From Mytilinidion resinicola (Eukaryota > Ascomycota > Dothideomycetes > Mytilinidiales > Mytilinidiaceae): a stretch of DNA of 64,000 nucleotides. Under the pieces are notes generated by a model, which worked only from the letters and a program-made list of their open reading frames with translations, was not told where the DNA came from and made no database searches. This document shows positions 53,701 through 64,000 of this stretch, in pieces; the stretch's first letter is position 1; every line of letters starts with the position of its first letter. The position numbers and the translations under genes were made by a program. The DNA lies in assembly GCF_010093595.1 (NCBI RefSeq), contig NW_022985439.1, forward strand, positions 1,932,512-1,996,511. Direction: 5' to 3'.

Positions 53701-56292
53701 ATGAGGATAAGAACTACCCGAAAGTTCCCCCAGTACATGAAGATGACGCTGTCCGACCCGATTCGATTGCTAGGAAGGTCGCCTCGCTGAAGTTTGAGCC
53801 AAGTGCGGCGCAAGGCGGCGCTGTGTCTCCAATTCGGGGAGATGAGCCGTGGACTGACGATCAAGACGACGCCTTGTGGCCGATAATTGGACGATCCCGG
53901 AGAGGCTCCACGCAAGAAGACCAACGCCGAAATGCAGTCACTTTGTCCCCATCTCAACTCCCCCGGCAGCGAACGCGGATTTCATCTTCCGTAGCAAGAA
54001 CATCAAACGCATCGCCCAAATCCACAGGACGGGTCCCACCACTACGGAAGTCAAGCTCCGCAGGCGTATCACCGCAGGCTAGCGGTGGTCAAGGGGACGA
54101 AGGGGAAGTCGTAGTCGTAGAGGATGACGAATCAACGCCATCCGCGAGTGGAACCTCCAGGAAACGAAGGTCGAGGTCGAACTCTCAAGCTTCAAGTCAG
54201 TCTGCAAAACGGCGAAAATCAAGCTCCGGTAGCAGAGTGTCGCAGGACAACCACGAGGCGTTGGAAGAGGGCGAAATAAATGAAGAAGACGAAACAGCTT
54301 CATCGGCGGGTAAGCCTGCCAGTCGACGAAAGTCGAGCTCAGCTTCTCAGGCTTCGAATCGATCTTCAAAGTCGCGTAAATCATCGGCCTCGAACCGCGA
54401 ACCGTCGCAGCACAGCCTTGACGCTTTATTCGAAGACGATGAAGAAGGAAAAGGACAAGGAGATGAAGGGACAGAAGAAGAAATAGCTCCATCTACGATT
54501 AGCGGCAATCAGCGAAAACCGAGTTCAGCTTCCCAAATCTCAAACCGATCGTCAAGGTCTCGTAAAGGATCATCCTCTTCTACCCAGTCAGTGCAAGACC
54601 CAGATACATTACAGCGCAGTTTCGAAGACGATCTCTCCGACATTGACCGCGAGATACAAGAAATGCCACACGAAGAGCTAAGACAAAGATACACTTCGCT
54701 CGTCCGGCGGCTGGAACCCGAACCCGACGATGGGCACTTCTGCTTTGTGTGTACGGCTTCCTTCGAGGGTGCAGATCTAGAAAGCATCCTCGAGCATTAC
54801 GAAGAACATCGGCTTGACCCGCAGCTCCCGGAAGCGGATTGGGAAAATATATGGTACGAAGGGCCATATGGAACTACGGAGCGGGTATTCTACGAACCGA
54901 GTGGATCTGGGAAGGGCCACAAAGTCACCTTCGCTCCATATACGGTTGAGAAACGAGTCGGATATAATGATCAGCCAGAGGACGAAGATGGCGATGATGA
55001 TTCTCCAATATCTCCAACCAGGTCCAGCTTGAAGAAAGCTCAAGGGACGAGCAAAGAGACGCCGAAGAAAAGGGGAAGGCCCAGGAAATTGACACTTGAG
55101 CCTGCCCCTGCAGCCTCTAATGGCGTCAAGAAGCCTGAAAAACGGGCCAAGAAAATAGACCCAACGTACAAGAAGTCTCCCACGCCTTCTTCTGGAACAC
55201 CTTCACCCATCCTTCGGCTTGTGAAGCGCTTGCCCAAAGATCATCCAAACGCTGCTTTCAGAATCCGCAGAGCTAGTCTCGTAACGCAGAGCTCCGAGAC
55301 CTCACCTGGACTAAAGAAGAAGAAAGCCAAGAAAGCCGCTTCGAAGAAAACAACTAAGAAGACCAAAGACGCTGAGCCCACGCTAGTCGAGCCTTCAACG
55401 CCTTCGCCTCCCCCAGTGCCAGCTGCGAAGAAAACTACCAAGAAAGCCGCTCCAAAGGAAACGACCAAGAAGGCCACAGCCCCAAAGAAAATAACGGAAA
55501 AGACTAAAGCCAGCGATTCCACCCTAGCCGAGCCCTCAACACCTCCAGTCACAACTCGCAAAACCCCCCGCAAAAGAAAACCACTCGTAACCCCGTCTCC
55601 GCCTCCAACGCCAACAACACCCCCACCCATAAAAAGAGGACAGCGAACCACACGTGCACAAACACCCGAAACACCAACGCCTGCGCCCCGCGGCCGCAAA
55701 CGCAAAGCCCCGGAGGACGAGGCCTTCCAAGCCGACATAGTGGCTTTCGACTCCAGCTCTGAGTCGGCTGGGCCGGTGGCGAAGAAGGCTAAGAAGGCAG
55801 CGCCAGCCAGGAAGACAACACCGGCTAAGAAAGCAACACCGGCTAAGAAGACAGCACCCGCTAAGAAAACTACACCGGCCAAGCAAGCAGCACCTGCCAA
55901 AAAAGCCAATGCATCAAAGAAGACACCAGTGAAGCCCAAGGTCGTAGCCGTGGCTAAGAAGGTGGCGAAATCGCCCACGGCGACGAAAACGAAGAAGACC
56001 ACAGCGGCGAAGGGTAGGTGAGTGACCCCAATTACACTGGAAGGGCCTCTTTTAGACCACGAACTAATTTAGCATAGGAAGTGAGAGTTTGACGGTGGAA
56101 GTGGCGGAGAGAGGCAAACGGCAAACTTCGAGTGTGTTTCTGGTGCCGCCGAATACGCCGGCGCTGAGGAGGGGTAGGAGGAGGTCTTCGTATGTAGGGT
56201 CGGAGCCGCCGCTGGATACGGAGGTGTTGGCGGAGAAGATTGTTGAGGTGGCGAAGGAGAAGAAGAAGGGGAGGAAGAAGATAAAGGAATAG
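50787..56292 (+). CDS. Large SAP / C2H2 / AT-hook / H1-tail protein, unknown
   Basis: There are two exons, 50787-56017 and 56082-56292, giving 1813 residues; the acceptor after GGAAG is required, because the AG six bases earlier would give an immediate stop. In order: an RGG-rich N terminus; a SAP-like motif (about 60-105, WTIPHLKIRMAQLGMRIP); long acidic/basic disordered stretches with a DEDGE repeat; a second SAP-like segment (LREWCTGKGLP); an ordered region of roughly 500 residues (about 520-1000) that I cannot assign, rich in Trp and Tyr; three imperfect Ser/Arg-plus-acid repeats; a C2H2 finger (54741-54809, CX2CX14HX3H); an AT-hook (KKRGRPRK, about residue 1428); and a Lys/Ala/Pro tail like that of histone H1. 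The features suggest a nuclear, DNA-binding or scaffold protein. No known homologue comes to mind. Confidence 0.8.
51567..51632 (+). repeat. 15-base tandem repeat, acidic DEDGE units
   Basis: Four 15-base units of the type GATGAAGACGGCGAG (first two identical) encode DEDGE or DEDDE, followed by a partial unit. They lie in the acidic part of the large chromatin-like protein. Confidence 0.9.
54158..54650 (+). repeat. Three imperfect copies of a Ser/Arg-basic plus acidic module
   Basis: Three copies start near 54158, 54318 and 54508. Each has a basic serine-rich part (such as RRKSSSASQASNRSSKSRK) followed by an acidic part (EEGEINEEDE, FEDDEEG, FEDDLSDID). The borders are approximate. Read as phosphorylatable SR-like modules. 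Confidence 0.7.
55803..55910 (+). repeat. 18-base tandem repeat, PAKKxx units (H1-like tail)
   Basis: Six in-frame 18-base units encode PARKTT, PAKKAT, PAKKTA, PAKKTT, PAKQAA and PAKKAN. The pattern resembles the lysine-rich tail of linker histone H1 and would bind DNA without sequence preference. Confidence 0.93.
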
Positions 56293-56607
56293 GGTAAAGG
56301 ATGTTTCAAGGCTGTCTACAAATCGATTTTCGGTCTCTGCGTATTTTCGAGATAGAAAACTCTTTCGTATATCATAGTATTGCCTCGTCGAGTCACCACA
56401 ATCTGCGCTTCACATTAAGTCGGCATAAAAGCCTGAGGCATTAAACGCTTCTCATTAAACTCATACACTATGTAACCGTCATCCGCATGAGTCGTTTCAT
56501 CCAATGCATCGCTGTACAGAGGGGTGGGTATTCCAAAAACTCGAAATCACCACAACCGCTTCCAAACCGAATCCAAACCCATACTCTGACCCCTAAGATC
56601 TCCGATG
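56293..56607. other. Short convergent spacer
   Basis: The 315 bases hold the 3' ends of two convergent genes. Nothing else was seen. Confidence 0.5.
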
Positions 56608-59600
56608 CTAGCGCTTAAACCCAATCGGCCACGCCATCACATCAATCCGCTTTGCGCGTTGAGGCCGTAGAAAACCCTCGCTATCAGGCTCGCCCAGTCG
56701 CCCTTTCACAGTCGCTAGGGACGCATACCCACGCACGAATTGCCGGAAGTTCGAATTAGGGTCTTCGTGCATCTCAATCTCAATATGGCCATCCTCGGGC
56801 TCTGCCGCGTCCTGTGCCTCGTGTGATTCCACCGCCCCGTGGGGAAGGCCTCTCTCGTCCACCTGTCCATGAGTTGTGGTTGTTGCTCTGGACCGATCTT
56901 CCTCGTCCACGCGTCCAGCTATTCTGTTCGTCGTTTTGGGCCGATCGTCCTTGTCGTCGGCCTAGCATAGGATTAGCATCTCGCTCTGACACCATAATGG
57001 TATCGGAACGCACTTACAAGACATGGGATTGGCTTACTTCTTGGTTGTTGGGATGAAGCTGAGGGCAGTGACATTCGCGGGGGCCCACTTTGTGCAGGCG
57101 CCGTACTTGAGGGTTCCCACGGGACGGATTTTCGGGTACGCTTCGGATTGCTGGACTGCGCTGGGGATGTCGGTGATCGGCGAACGGGAAGGTTCAACGC
57201 GGTTGAGGTTGAGGTTGAAGTATTTGAGGTCTGATCGAGTACCGACTTAAGCCCCTCTGGGTTAAGGATTTGTTTCATGAACTTGTGCTCCTTGATTGAG
57301 TCATAGAAGTTGTAGTATGAAACGGGTTCATCTCCGTTTTCGAAGCAGTCGTTGCGGTACTCAACGAACTCCATCTCATATCTTATCACGTAATCATCCC
57401 ACATTAATCTGGGCAGTTTTTTTCTCTCGTCCTCCAGCTTCTGTATCTGCTTGCACATTCCTCTGAATTGCTTCATAGTACCCTTGTACTCAGGGTAAGC
57501 TTGAGAGAATTTCGAAAATACAATCGCGCCAGGCGATTGCGAAGGCTCCGTAAGATTGGTTGTCGCGGTTTCCATTGCAGCAGAGCGATTCGCAGGCCTC
57601 GAAATCTTGTGCGTAGCAGTGTTTGAAGGAGCTTGCTCGACGCCAGGCGACCTGTGGTCGTCATGCAGCACACGCTCACTGCCTCGTCGTATGTCCTTCG
57701 GCGAAGCATTGTCAGAGCGAGGGGGCCAGCGCGTGGTAGAAGGCGGATGGTTCGGCCTTGAATCGTGCTTGTCGACGAGTCCATTTGACTCTTTACGATT
57801 GGTAGCAAACTTGGGAGATGGCAGGAGATGTTCTTCAGCACGTCCCGGACCTGTCGTGTTATAGCTGTTCAATTTCTGACGTCTCTGTTCTCGTATTGTC
57901 ATAGGAGGTGCCATGTTATCGCCATTTACCATCTCTGACTCCCGTGGAAGCCCAAGACCAGCCGATCTAGGTTTTTTACTGCTATTAAACCCAGCAGGAA
58001 GATCAGCAGCTTTGCGTTTGACTAACGAACCCGGATTGCTACTCGAAACGTGCGGAAGCATTGGAGAATGATTGGAATTGAATGGAGCTTTGGCCTCACT
58101 GGGAGATGGGCTTTTGACTTCAGGTGGCGGACGCTGCGAGGCAGCATTAATCTCTTCGTTTAGTTGCTCATCTATCATAATAGGGTCCGCGTCTGAGGAG
58201 AGATCGATCATCGCTGAGGCCCTCTTAGTAGAGATTAGTCTTGCGTTAAGTTGGCCTCGAGGCTCAGCGTAGGTACTGGGAATAACGGAAGTAGATGAAG
58301 TTGTTTGGCCACTAGACCGTTGTCGAACAGGCGACCATGAGGAGGAAGGCTTAGCGAGGTCTCGCTGTACTTTCCGATGACCTGGAAGCTGCGGGGTCTC
58401 CTTTACCTGAAGTTCTGGGACTCCTCGGGCCTCACGGTGTTGTAACGAGGTACTAGTTGCCTGAGATGCCGAATTGGTTTCCATCTTGCTGGTCTCCAAT
58501 ACTTCGGGTATGGCGAACTCCATCTCCTCGTCACTGTCGCTGATGTCTCTACGTTCAGGCGAACTTGCTCGACCTGTTTGCGATCCTGGCTCGGGTGGAG
58601 ATGAGGGAACTGCTTCATTTCCTGGAGCTTCAGATTCAGCAATTGAAATCTGGGTCCTGCCGGGCGCTCCCACATCATCTGAATCAGACTTCGTAAGCTC
58701 GATTGGAGTCGCTTGAGATAACCCACTAGGAGCACGCCTTGCCGGCGATTCCTCTTGTAGAGCCGAACTGTCTGGATGCAATGTTGTCTGCGAGTGTGCG
58801 ACGGGTCGAGACATCCGTTTCAAAGCATTACTCCCGAGTGTTTCCACTACGGGAGCGGAGCTATCAGGAGGCAACCCAGCTAGTAGATGAGCGGGAGGTC
58901 TTGGCGGAGACGACTCCTCCCACCCAGAGATTACTGACCCTGCCGAGTCTGAAGCGCCCGATGAGCTCGAAGAGTCATATTCCGAGTCACGGTCTTGTTC
59001 AATGTGGGAGTCTTCTTCTGATACGTTTGGTGCATGATCCTGTTCGCCCAGGTCCTGACCACCTCCTTCGTCCGCCAGTCTATTTAGCGACACAAGCAAA
59101 GGCGTAGGTATGTTTGGATGGGGGAATTTTTTTCCTGGGAGTGAGGGGAAAAGCGAAAAGTCCCTATTGAGGATGGCTGCCTGCCCCAAAAGGAAACTGC
59201 ATTGGTCCTGTATCTTTGAATGGCCATCTTTCCAAGCAGGGATACTGATTGTCTCGGGGGTATATGTGGCCTCATGCAAAGGTTGTTGGCTAGGTTGCAC
59301 CTCCCCATGCGCTTCATTCGAAAATGGTATACTCGGAGGAGGGCTGCTTTTCGGTGGCGAACGGCGTATTGGTATCGGCCTAACAGAGGGGCTGCCCTGA
59401 ACATTGACGCCTTCTTCTGAAGATCTTCTACTAGTAGACACGAAGCCATTGGCACTGTCTTCTGAGTGTTTCCTACTGGTAGGCGTGAAGCCATTGCGTT
59501 GGGGGTTCGCGTGTATGAAGTCAGAGGAGACGTTGGCTCTATTAGATGCTTGACCTCCAGCTCGGAGAAGACTCAGCAGCCTGTCGACAGCCTTGACTTG

Positions 59601-60544
59601 TGGAGCTTCACGAGGCTGGTCTTCTTCCTCCTCGTCCATAGGAGCGCTCCGTACGTCGCCGAGCAGGGTTGGACTGTCGCGGTTCACACCACCAATGCTG
59701 CGTCGTTTGGTTGCGTTAAAGTTTCCCCGCCGCGAGACTGGCCGCTGCATGGAGGGTTGCATCTGAGTATACAGCGCAGATGACTCCATGTTATCATCTT
59801 CGACGACCTCTGTTGTCTCTGGCAATGCCTCAAGATCTCGATTACCAGGTGTATCAGCCGTCTCCTGAGACACCATTGCAGTCCCAGCCCCATAGTGCCT
59901 GAATTCGGACAGCGTTTTCAGTTGAGCTTCAATATCTGGCTTCTCGCGGATTGACTCTGGGTTTCCGAACTGGCTTTCAAAGTTTCCTTGCCATTCCATG
60001 CTCTCTACCTCCAGCGAAATGTGCCAAGTGGGCTCCCCAATTGTTGTAGCCACGACGTTGAACTTCCGAATTGAGATAATGCCGTTTTCCGTTTCGTCGA
60101 AGATGCGCCGCTTGTGTTGGCTCTCGAAGTGTTTAACGCAAGAGGAAGTGAGGTTAGCAGGGATAGAAACGTGGCTATCAGATAACACGACTTCGAATCG
60201 TGGTCTGGTACGAAGGATCTAGGAGTGGAGTTGTTAGCTTCGGCGCAAGGCATTGAAGCAACAAAGATGACCTTTCGTATCTGCGCACAGCGTCTCTTCT
60301 CGAAACCATAACTGACGGGTATGCGCAGGTTGCTGCCGTCGTCTTCATATGGGAGCTTTGCTAGAATTTCAATTAGTTTCTTCCGCTTCTTCCTGGCCTG
60401 CCTCGACCCAGGGTTTCGGGGAAGCTCACCTCCATCCTCGTCTTCTTCACGCTTCACCTTGTCTGCTAGAATGAGTCGGTCGATGCCGCCGCTGAGCTCC
60501 TTCTCAATGTCTCGCGAGAGCCATTTAGTAAGTAACTCAGCCAT
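56608..60544 (-). CDS. Candidate shelterin subunit, TPP1/Est3-type OB-fold protein
   Basis: The exons, in coding order, are 60544-60272, 60218-57018 and 56961-56608, giving 1275 residues. The N terminus (MAELLTKWLSRDIEKEL) and the segment at about residues 70-170 look like the TPP1/Est3 OB fold: FEVVLSDSHVSIPANLT, ENGIISIRKFNVV and WHISLEVESMEW parallel the SDG-H and LQVDRFSL blocks of human TPP1. Such proteins (Tpz1 in fission yeast) recruit telomerase and bridge shelterin parts. About 850 residues of Ser/Pro-rich disordered sequence follow. A conserved-looking helical block near residues 1030-1110 has AYPEYKGTMKQFRGMCKQI, LMWDDYVIRYEMEF and SYYNFYDSI. Exon 3 carries a 16-residue tandem duplication (DDRPKTT... 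and EDRSRAT...) and a final block NFRQFVRGYASL. The telomere role is inference. Confidence 0.6.
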
Positions 60545-61254
60545 GTGGAGGCATGCCGGCCGTGGCCAGTACGCAGAAAAAGGTATGCAGTGGAGTGAAG
60601 AAGCTCGGGGACGGAGGCGGCGACGCGATGTCGCGTTTTGTAGGGAGCGGGGCGTGGTCCGGCTCGGATTCACCGCCAGACAGTGACTCGGCCAGATGTA
60701 CAGTAATAATAATATAAATAACAATTCGGAGACAGCTAGAATCAAAGTAATGGTGGTGTCTTCCAACAGCTGCAGTCTGGAGCCGTGTATGCCTAAGGCA
60801 TGGGAGACGGAGTAGCCGCTGATCAACACCTGCAACACGCTCCACGCAATCACCTGCTCAACGACGTAGCGCATTGATAAGTGCAGTAAAGCTTGGCAAC
60901 GGCCATCTAACGGCGTCATAAGCTTTCCCCGGCCTACAATGTTTGTTTGACTACTGCGAATCCACTGCTTGCCGTACGACTCCATTCTACTGCTTGGAAG
61001 ACGCCGCGAGAAGCTGCGGAAACACAGGTCCCATTAGAACACCACATTCTACCAACGGCATACTCTCCCAACGCACCCGCCTGCCCGCCTGCACCTCATC
61101 CACGCCTCCGTCATGTGGCCGACGACGGCCTTAATACGCTGATGCCTTATATAGACGAGCTCATGCTCTCTTCCTCTCCGCACAGGGCTCCGAAGCCTCC
61201 ACGCCTTGTCGACCTCTGCCGGCGTTCCACCCGAAAGACACCCTCTTAAGCTCC
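60545..61254. promoter_or_regulatory. Shared divergent promoter, TPP1-like / FAB1
   Basis: The 710 bases lie between divergent starts. Open frames here on both strands have no recognisable motif. No TATA box is clear. Confidence 0.45.
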
Positions 61255-64000
61255 ATGAATCCCAAAGACCCTGCTACACGCCGCTCTCGACGCGGGTCCG
61301 TGTCTGATCCCTTAGCCCAGATACACAGCTTGGCGTCGCGCACCGAGAGCCTCACAACCTTTGGCGATTTTGCCTCGCCGCCTTCATCGTCCGGCGCAGA
61401 CGCGAAAGGCATCGACCTAGTTCAAGGCGGTTTCAGTGGGCTCTACAGTCGCTTGAAGGCGAGCGTGGGAGGCGCAAGGGATGGCAACGAGGCCCCCGAT
61501 GATGTATCCATCAGCAGTGCCAATATGCGGACAACGAAGCCGTCGCAGACACCAAAGAGCCCAGGCACCGCAGTCTCCTCCCCCGTTGTAGTATCCGTTC
61601 CCTCGTCAAGACTGCAATCACCTGCAGTCACAAGCTTTCCTGATGTCCAACTTCCTCCATCCAGAGATTCGAACAACTCAGGCCTAGCCGCTGCGTCTAG
61701 AGGGTCGTCGAACGGACCGAAGCCCGCTTTGCCAACAAACAAATCGAGAGGCTCTTTGGTAGCTAGCATCGAACCGTTGAAACTATACAAAGATAATGAC
61801 AACGGGTCCCAAAGCCCGGCAGGTTCTATTGCTAGATCGAAGAATGGCCGTGGGCTTGATAGTCCTCAGCATCCGCCCTCGGCCGGGCTTGGAACACCCA
61901 ATACAGTCGAGGGAGCACGCTATGTAGCAAGCGGCGACGAGCCTTTCCGCCAATCTAGAGATGACATGGACCTTCGGGATGACGAGAGTGATACTACTGA
62001 AGACGACCTGGTGATGGTTGACGGAGGAGCCTTTTACGAATCTACAAAGTCACAGCAAAATCCTAATGATACCGCCACAGGCGACTCTGGGCTCCAAAGA
62101 ATTGTTTCTCGAAGGGATGACGATAAAATCCAGCCTTCAACCACACTTGGAAATTTACCATCTAAAGGTGCAGACAAGAGTGAGCTTGCCGATCGTGTGC
62201 TAGACAAGCTGGCTACCGACCCTGCCTATAAATCTTTCATAGCTCCTCAAAGACCTCCCATGCTACAAATCAGCCAGTCCCACCTACCAGGATACAGACA
62301 CTCGCGGACATCTTCCTCTGACGGTCTCAGCTCTATTGCCACTATCGCTCCAGCTCGGAGCCCCCGATTTCCACCCGTAGAAGAACATCCGCGAGCAAGA
62401 CCCCCGAGTTCTCTTTCTCGGAACCTTCCTAATAATGCGTTCTCTCAATCGCGCCGGAAAATCCTACCGAAAGAATTTTGGATGCGGGACGAGAATGCTA
62501 AAGACTGTTTCTATTGCGGAGATGCTTTCTCAACTTTTAGAAGAAAGCATCACTGCCGAACTTGCGGCCAGATTTTCGACGCCAAGTGCACCTCCCTAGT
62601 ATCAGGCAAGCTGTTCGGCCAGTCCGGCAATCTTAGAGTTTGCAAACCTTGCGAGGCTCTCCTCTATGGAGATGATGACGACTCTTCGGTATACACGGAC
62701 GAGGCAGATCGCAATTCTCTATACGAGCAAGATGAAACTCTGGGCTTCATGGACGACATAGACCGCAATACGGACACAACCGAAAGCGACCACACCAAGA
62801 TAGGGACACCTACAATCAGCATTCCGATGTCGCGAAAAGCTGGAGGAGAGAAGAAGCGCCGATCTGCCGTTATTGAGCTTGGAGCGCCACCGATGTTGGC
62901 GCGACCCAGCTCCTCCAGGTCACTCAGATCCCTCAGTGGGAGACCCCGATCGTCAAGTCACAAACGCCATCTTTCCCGTCATCAGCACATGCGACATGTT
63001 CGATACGATGAACGAGCTCCTTTTCATCGTCACGATGCGGAAGACCTTCGGAATCGCCCAACGCTTCCGGCTTTCCACCACGACAATATCATCGATCCAG
63101 ATCTCGCAGCTTTCATGTCTGATGAGGATTCAAGCGATGAAGAACCAGCCAGCATATTCGCAACTCTCAGCGCAGATTCCCCCCCTCATGCGAGTGGAGA
63201 GAGTGAAAGAAGTGGACTTGGCGGCCTCTTGGCAGCTATGCGGAAGGGGAAGTCTAGGATCGGTGAAAGGAGTGTAGTTGGGAATCCACGAGACACGGAC
63301 ACCGCAAGCATTGCGAGTCGCCAAATGAATCGACATTCAAGAAGACGGAATATGAGCGTGAGCAGCACGGTTGGACTCCGGCCTTCTCCGCGAAGATCGA
63401 AAAGCAACAGCCTACTCCGATCGATTGGAGTTGGCCTCGGTGGAAGCGTTGGGCAACCGCCAGCTCCCAACAATCAAACACTTCCTTTGCCCATAGTAGG
63501 TTTCCAGATGACACGTAGCTCATCAATGCAAGGAGGCAATGCGCCTGTCGTTGAGCTCAACCAAGCAAGCTTGCACCATGTCAGGAAGTTACTGAAGCAG
63601 ATGCTGTATGACTCCGGAATCCCAAATCTGGCTAGATGGGAGAAAGCTCTCATGCCCATTTTGCTACAATGCACGGACGATGTCAATCCTGATGTTCAAC
63701 ATAACGACGATATTGACATTCGGCATTACATCAAACTAAAGAAAATCCCCGGGGGAAGACCAGGAGACACTTCATACGTCTCGGGTGTCGTCTTCACGAA
63801 GAAAGTAGCTCTGAAAAGCATGCCGAGGAGTATTGCTCATCCCCGTATTCTGATCGTGACATTTCCGATAGAGTATGCGCGCCACCAGCAACATTTCATG
63901 AGTCTAGAACCGGTCATTGCGCAAGAGAGGGAATATCTACGAAATCTAGTTGACCGAATAGCCGCCCTCCAGCCTTCCGTGCTACTCGTGCAGCGCAATG
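61255..64000 (+). CDS. FAB1: 1-phosphatidylinositol-3-phosphate 5-kinase, 3' end missing
   Basis: A single uninterrupted frame runs from the ATG at 61255 past the window end; 915 residues are visible. Fab1 makes PtdIns(3,5)P2 on endosomal and vacuolar membranes and controls vacuole size and sorting. The N terminus is Ser/Thr-rich. A FYVE zinc finger occupies about residues 408-470: WMRDENAKDC, CYC-type first pair, RRKHHCRTCG (the PtdIns3P-binding R(R/K)HHCR core) and later Cys pairs. After a Ser/Arg-rich linker the CCT/chaperonin-like domain begins near residue 760 with NQASLHHVRKLLKQML, then YIKLKKIPGG, GVVFTKKVALKSMPR and HFMSLEPVIAQEREYL. The kinase domain lies beyond the window. I read no intron within the visible part. 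Confidence 0.95.
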   Translation, partial: MNPKDPATRRSRRGSVSDPLAQIHSLASRTESLTTFGDFASPPSSSGADAKGIDLVQGGFSGLYSRLKASVGGARDGNEAPDDVSISSANMRTTKPSQTPKSPGTAVSSPVVVSVPSSRLQSPAVTSFPDVQLPPSRDSNNSGLAAASRGSSNGPKPALPTNKSRGSLVASIEPLKLYKDNDNGSQSPAGSIARSKNGRGLDSPQHPPSAGLGTPNTVEGARYVASGDEPFRQSRDDMDLRDDESDTTEDDLVMVDGGAFYESTKSQQNPNDTATGDSGLQRIVSRRDDDKIQPSTTLGNLPSKGADKSELADRVLDKLATDPAYKSFIAPQRPPMLQISQSHLPGYRHSRTSSSDGLSSIATIAPARSPRFPPVEEHPRARPPSSLSRNLPNNAFSQSRRKILPKEFWMRDENAKDCFYCGDAFSTFRRKHHCRTCGQIFDAKCTSLVSGKLFGQSGNLRVCKPCEALLYGDDDDSSVYTDEADRNSLYEQDETLGFMDDIDRNTDTTESDHTKIGTPTISIPMSRKAGGEKKRRSAVIELGAPPMLARPSSSRSLRSLSGRPRSSSHKRHLSRHQHMRHVRYDERAPFHRHDAEDLRNRPTLPAFHHDNIIDPDLAAFMSDEDSSDEEPASIFATLSADSPPHASGESERSGLGGLLAAMRKGKSRIGERSVVGNPRDTDTASIASRQMNRHSRRRNMSVSSTVGLRPSPRRSKSNSLLRSIGVGLGGSVGQPPAPNNQTLPLPIVGFQMTRSSSMQGGNAPVVELNQASLHHVRKLLKQMLYDSGIPNLARWEKALMPILLQCTDDVNPDVQHNDDIDIRHYIKLKKIPGGRPGDTSYVSGVVFTKKVALKSMPRSIAHPRILIVTFPIEYARHQQHFMSLEPVIAQEREYLRNLVDRIAALQPSVLLVQRN

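Noticed and set aside
55241..56002. Antisense 253-residue hydrophobic frame that looks like a membrane protein
   Set aside because: It is the reverse complement of the Lys/Ala/Thr/Pro-rich tail, which yields Phe/Leu/Val/Gly codons on the other strand.
11493..60544. NBS1, the TPP1-like gene and the chromatin-like gene as one telomere/DNA-repair cluster
   Set aside because: They are spread over 49 kb on both strands with unrelated genes between; no shared promoter or motif was found.
1..64000. Bacterial-style defence island, CRISPR array, biosynthetic gene cluster or intact transposon
   Set aside because: No cas, toxin-antitoxin, PKS/NRPS, reverse transcriptase or transposase motifs, and no spaced direct repeats of CRISPR type were seen.

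Overview
The window is nuclear DNA from a filamentous ascomycete (Pezizomycotina). A dothideomycete is the best guess, from the protein types and gene style, but I cannot place it further. The evidence is about 20 protein genes on both strands with 500-2000 base spacers, short introns (mostly 45-75 bases; I resolved 42 by splice signals plus reading frame), and fungal-only families: a surface-growth GT2 glycosyltransferase, an Rrn9-domain protein, a PHOA-type acid phosphatase and a FYVE-type Fab1. I see no bacterial operons, tRNA or rRNA genes, CRISPR arrays or intact transposons. Layout, left to right: the 3' part of a membrane GT2 glycosyltransferase (+, cut by the window start); GPI14 (-) divergent from TRAX (+); a PIN-like protein (+) convergent with NBS1/nibrin (-); a membrane-anchored cytochrome b5 protein (-) divergent from nicotinate phosphoribosyltransferase (+); a plasma-membrane syntaxin (+) convergent with a secreted acid phosphatase (-); a type II membrane multicopper oxidase (+); a 1268-residue tail-anchored unknown (+) convergent with a GH36 raffinose-synthase-like enzyme (-); mitochondrial tyrosyl-tRNA synthetase (+); a coiled-coil protein built from DNA tandem repeats (+); a TPR protein (-), an Rrn9-domain protein (-) and a small unknown (-); a predicted mitochondrial membrane protein (-) divergent from a glutaminyl cyclase (+); an 1813-residue chromatin-like unknown (+) convergent with a candidate shelterin TPP1/Est3-type protein (-); and the 5' part of FAB1 (+, cut by the window end). 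The genes are mostly unrelated housekeeping genes. Genome-maintenance functions recur (NBS1, the TPP1-like protein and the SAP/AT-hook/H1-like protein), but nothing shows that they act together. The most unusual signals are (1) a repeated coding-strand switch from C-rich to G-rich composition towards the 3' ends of genes, (2) the large SAP/C2H2/AT-hook/H1-tail protein with no recognised family, (3) the coiled-coil gene with 21-base and 63-base in-phase repeats, and (4) a multicopper oxidase with a cytosolic tail carrying a duplicated dileucine-like motif. All gene models are read from sequence alone; no database search was run.
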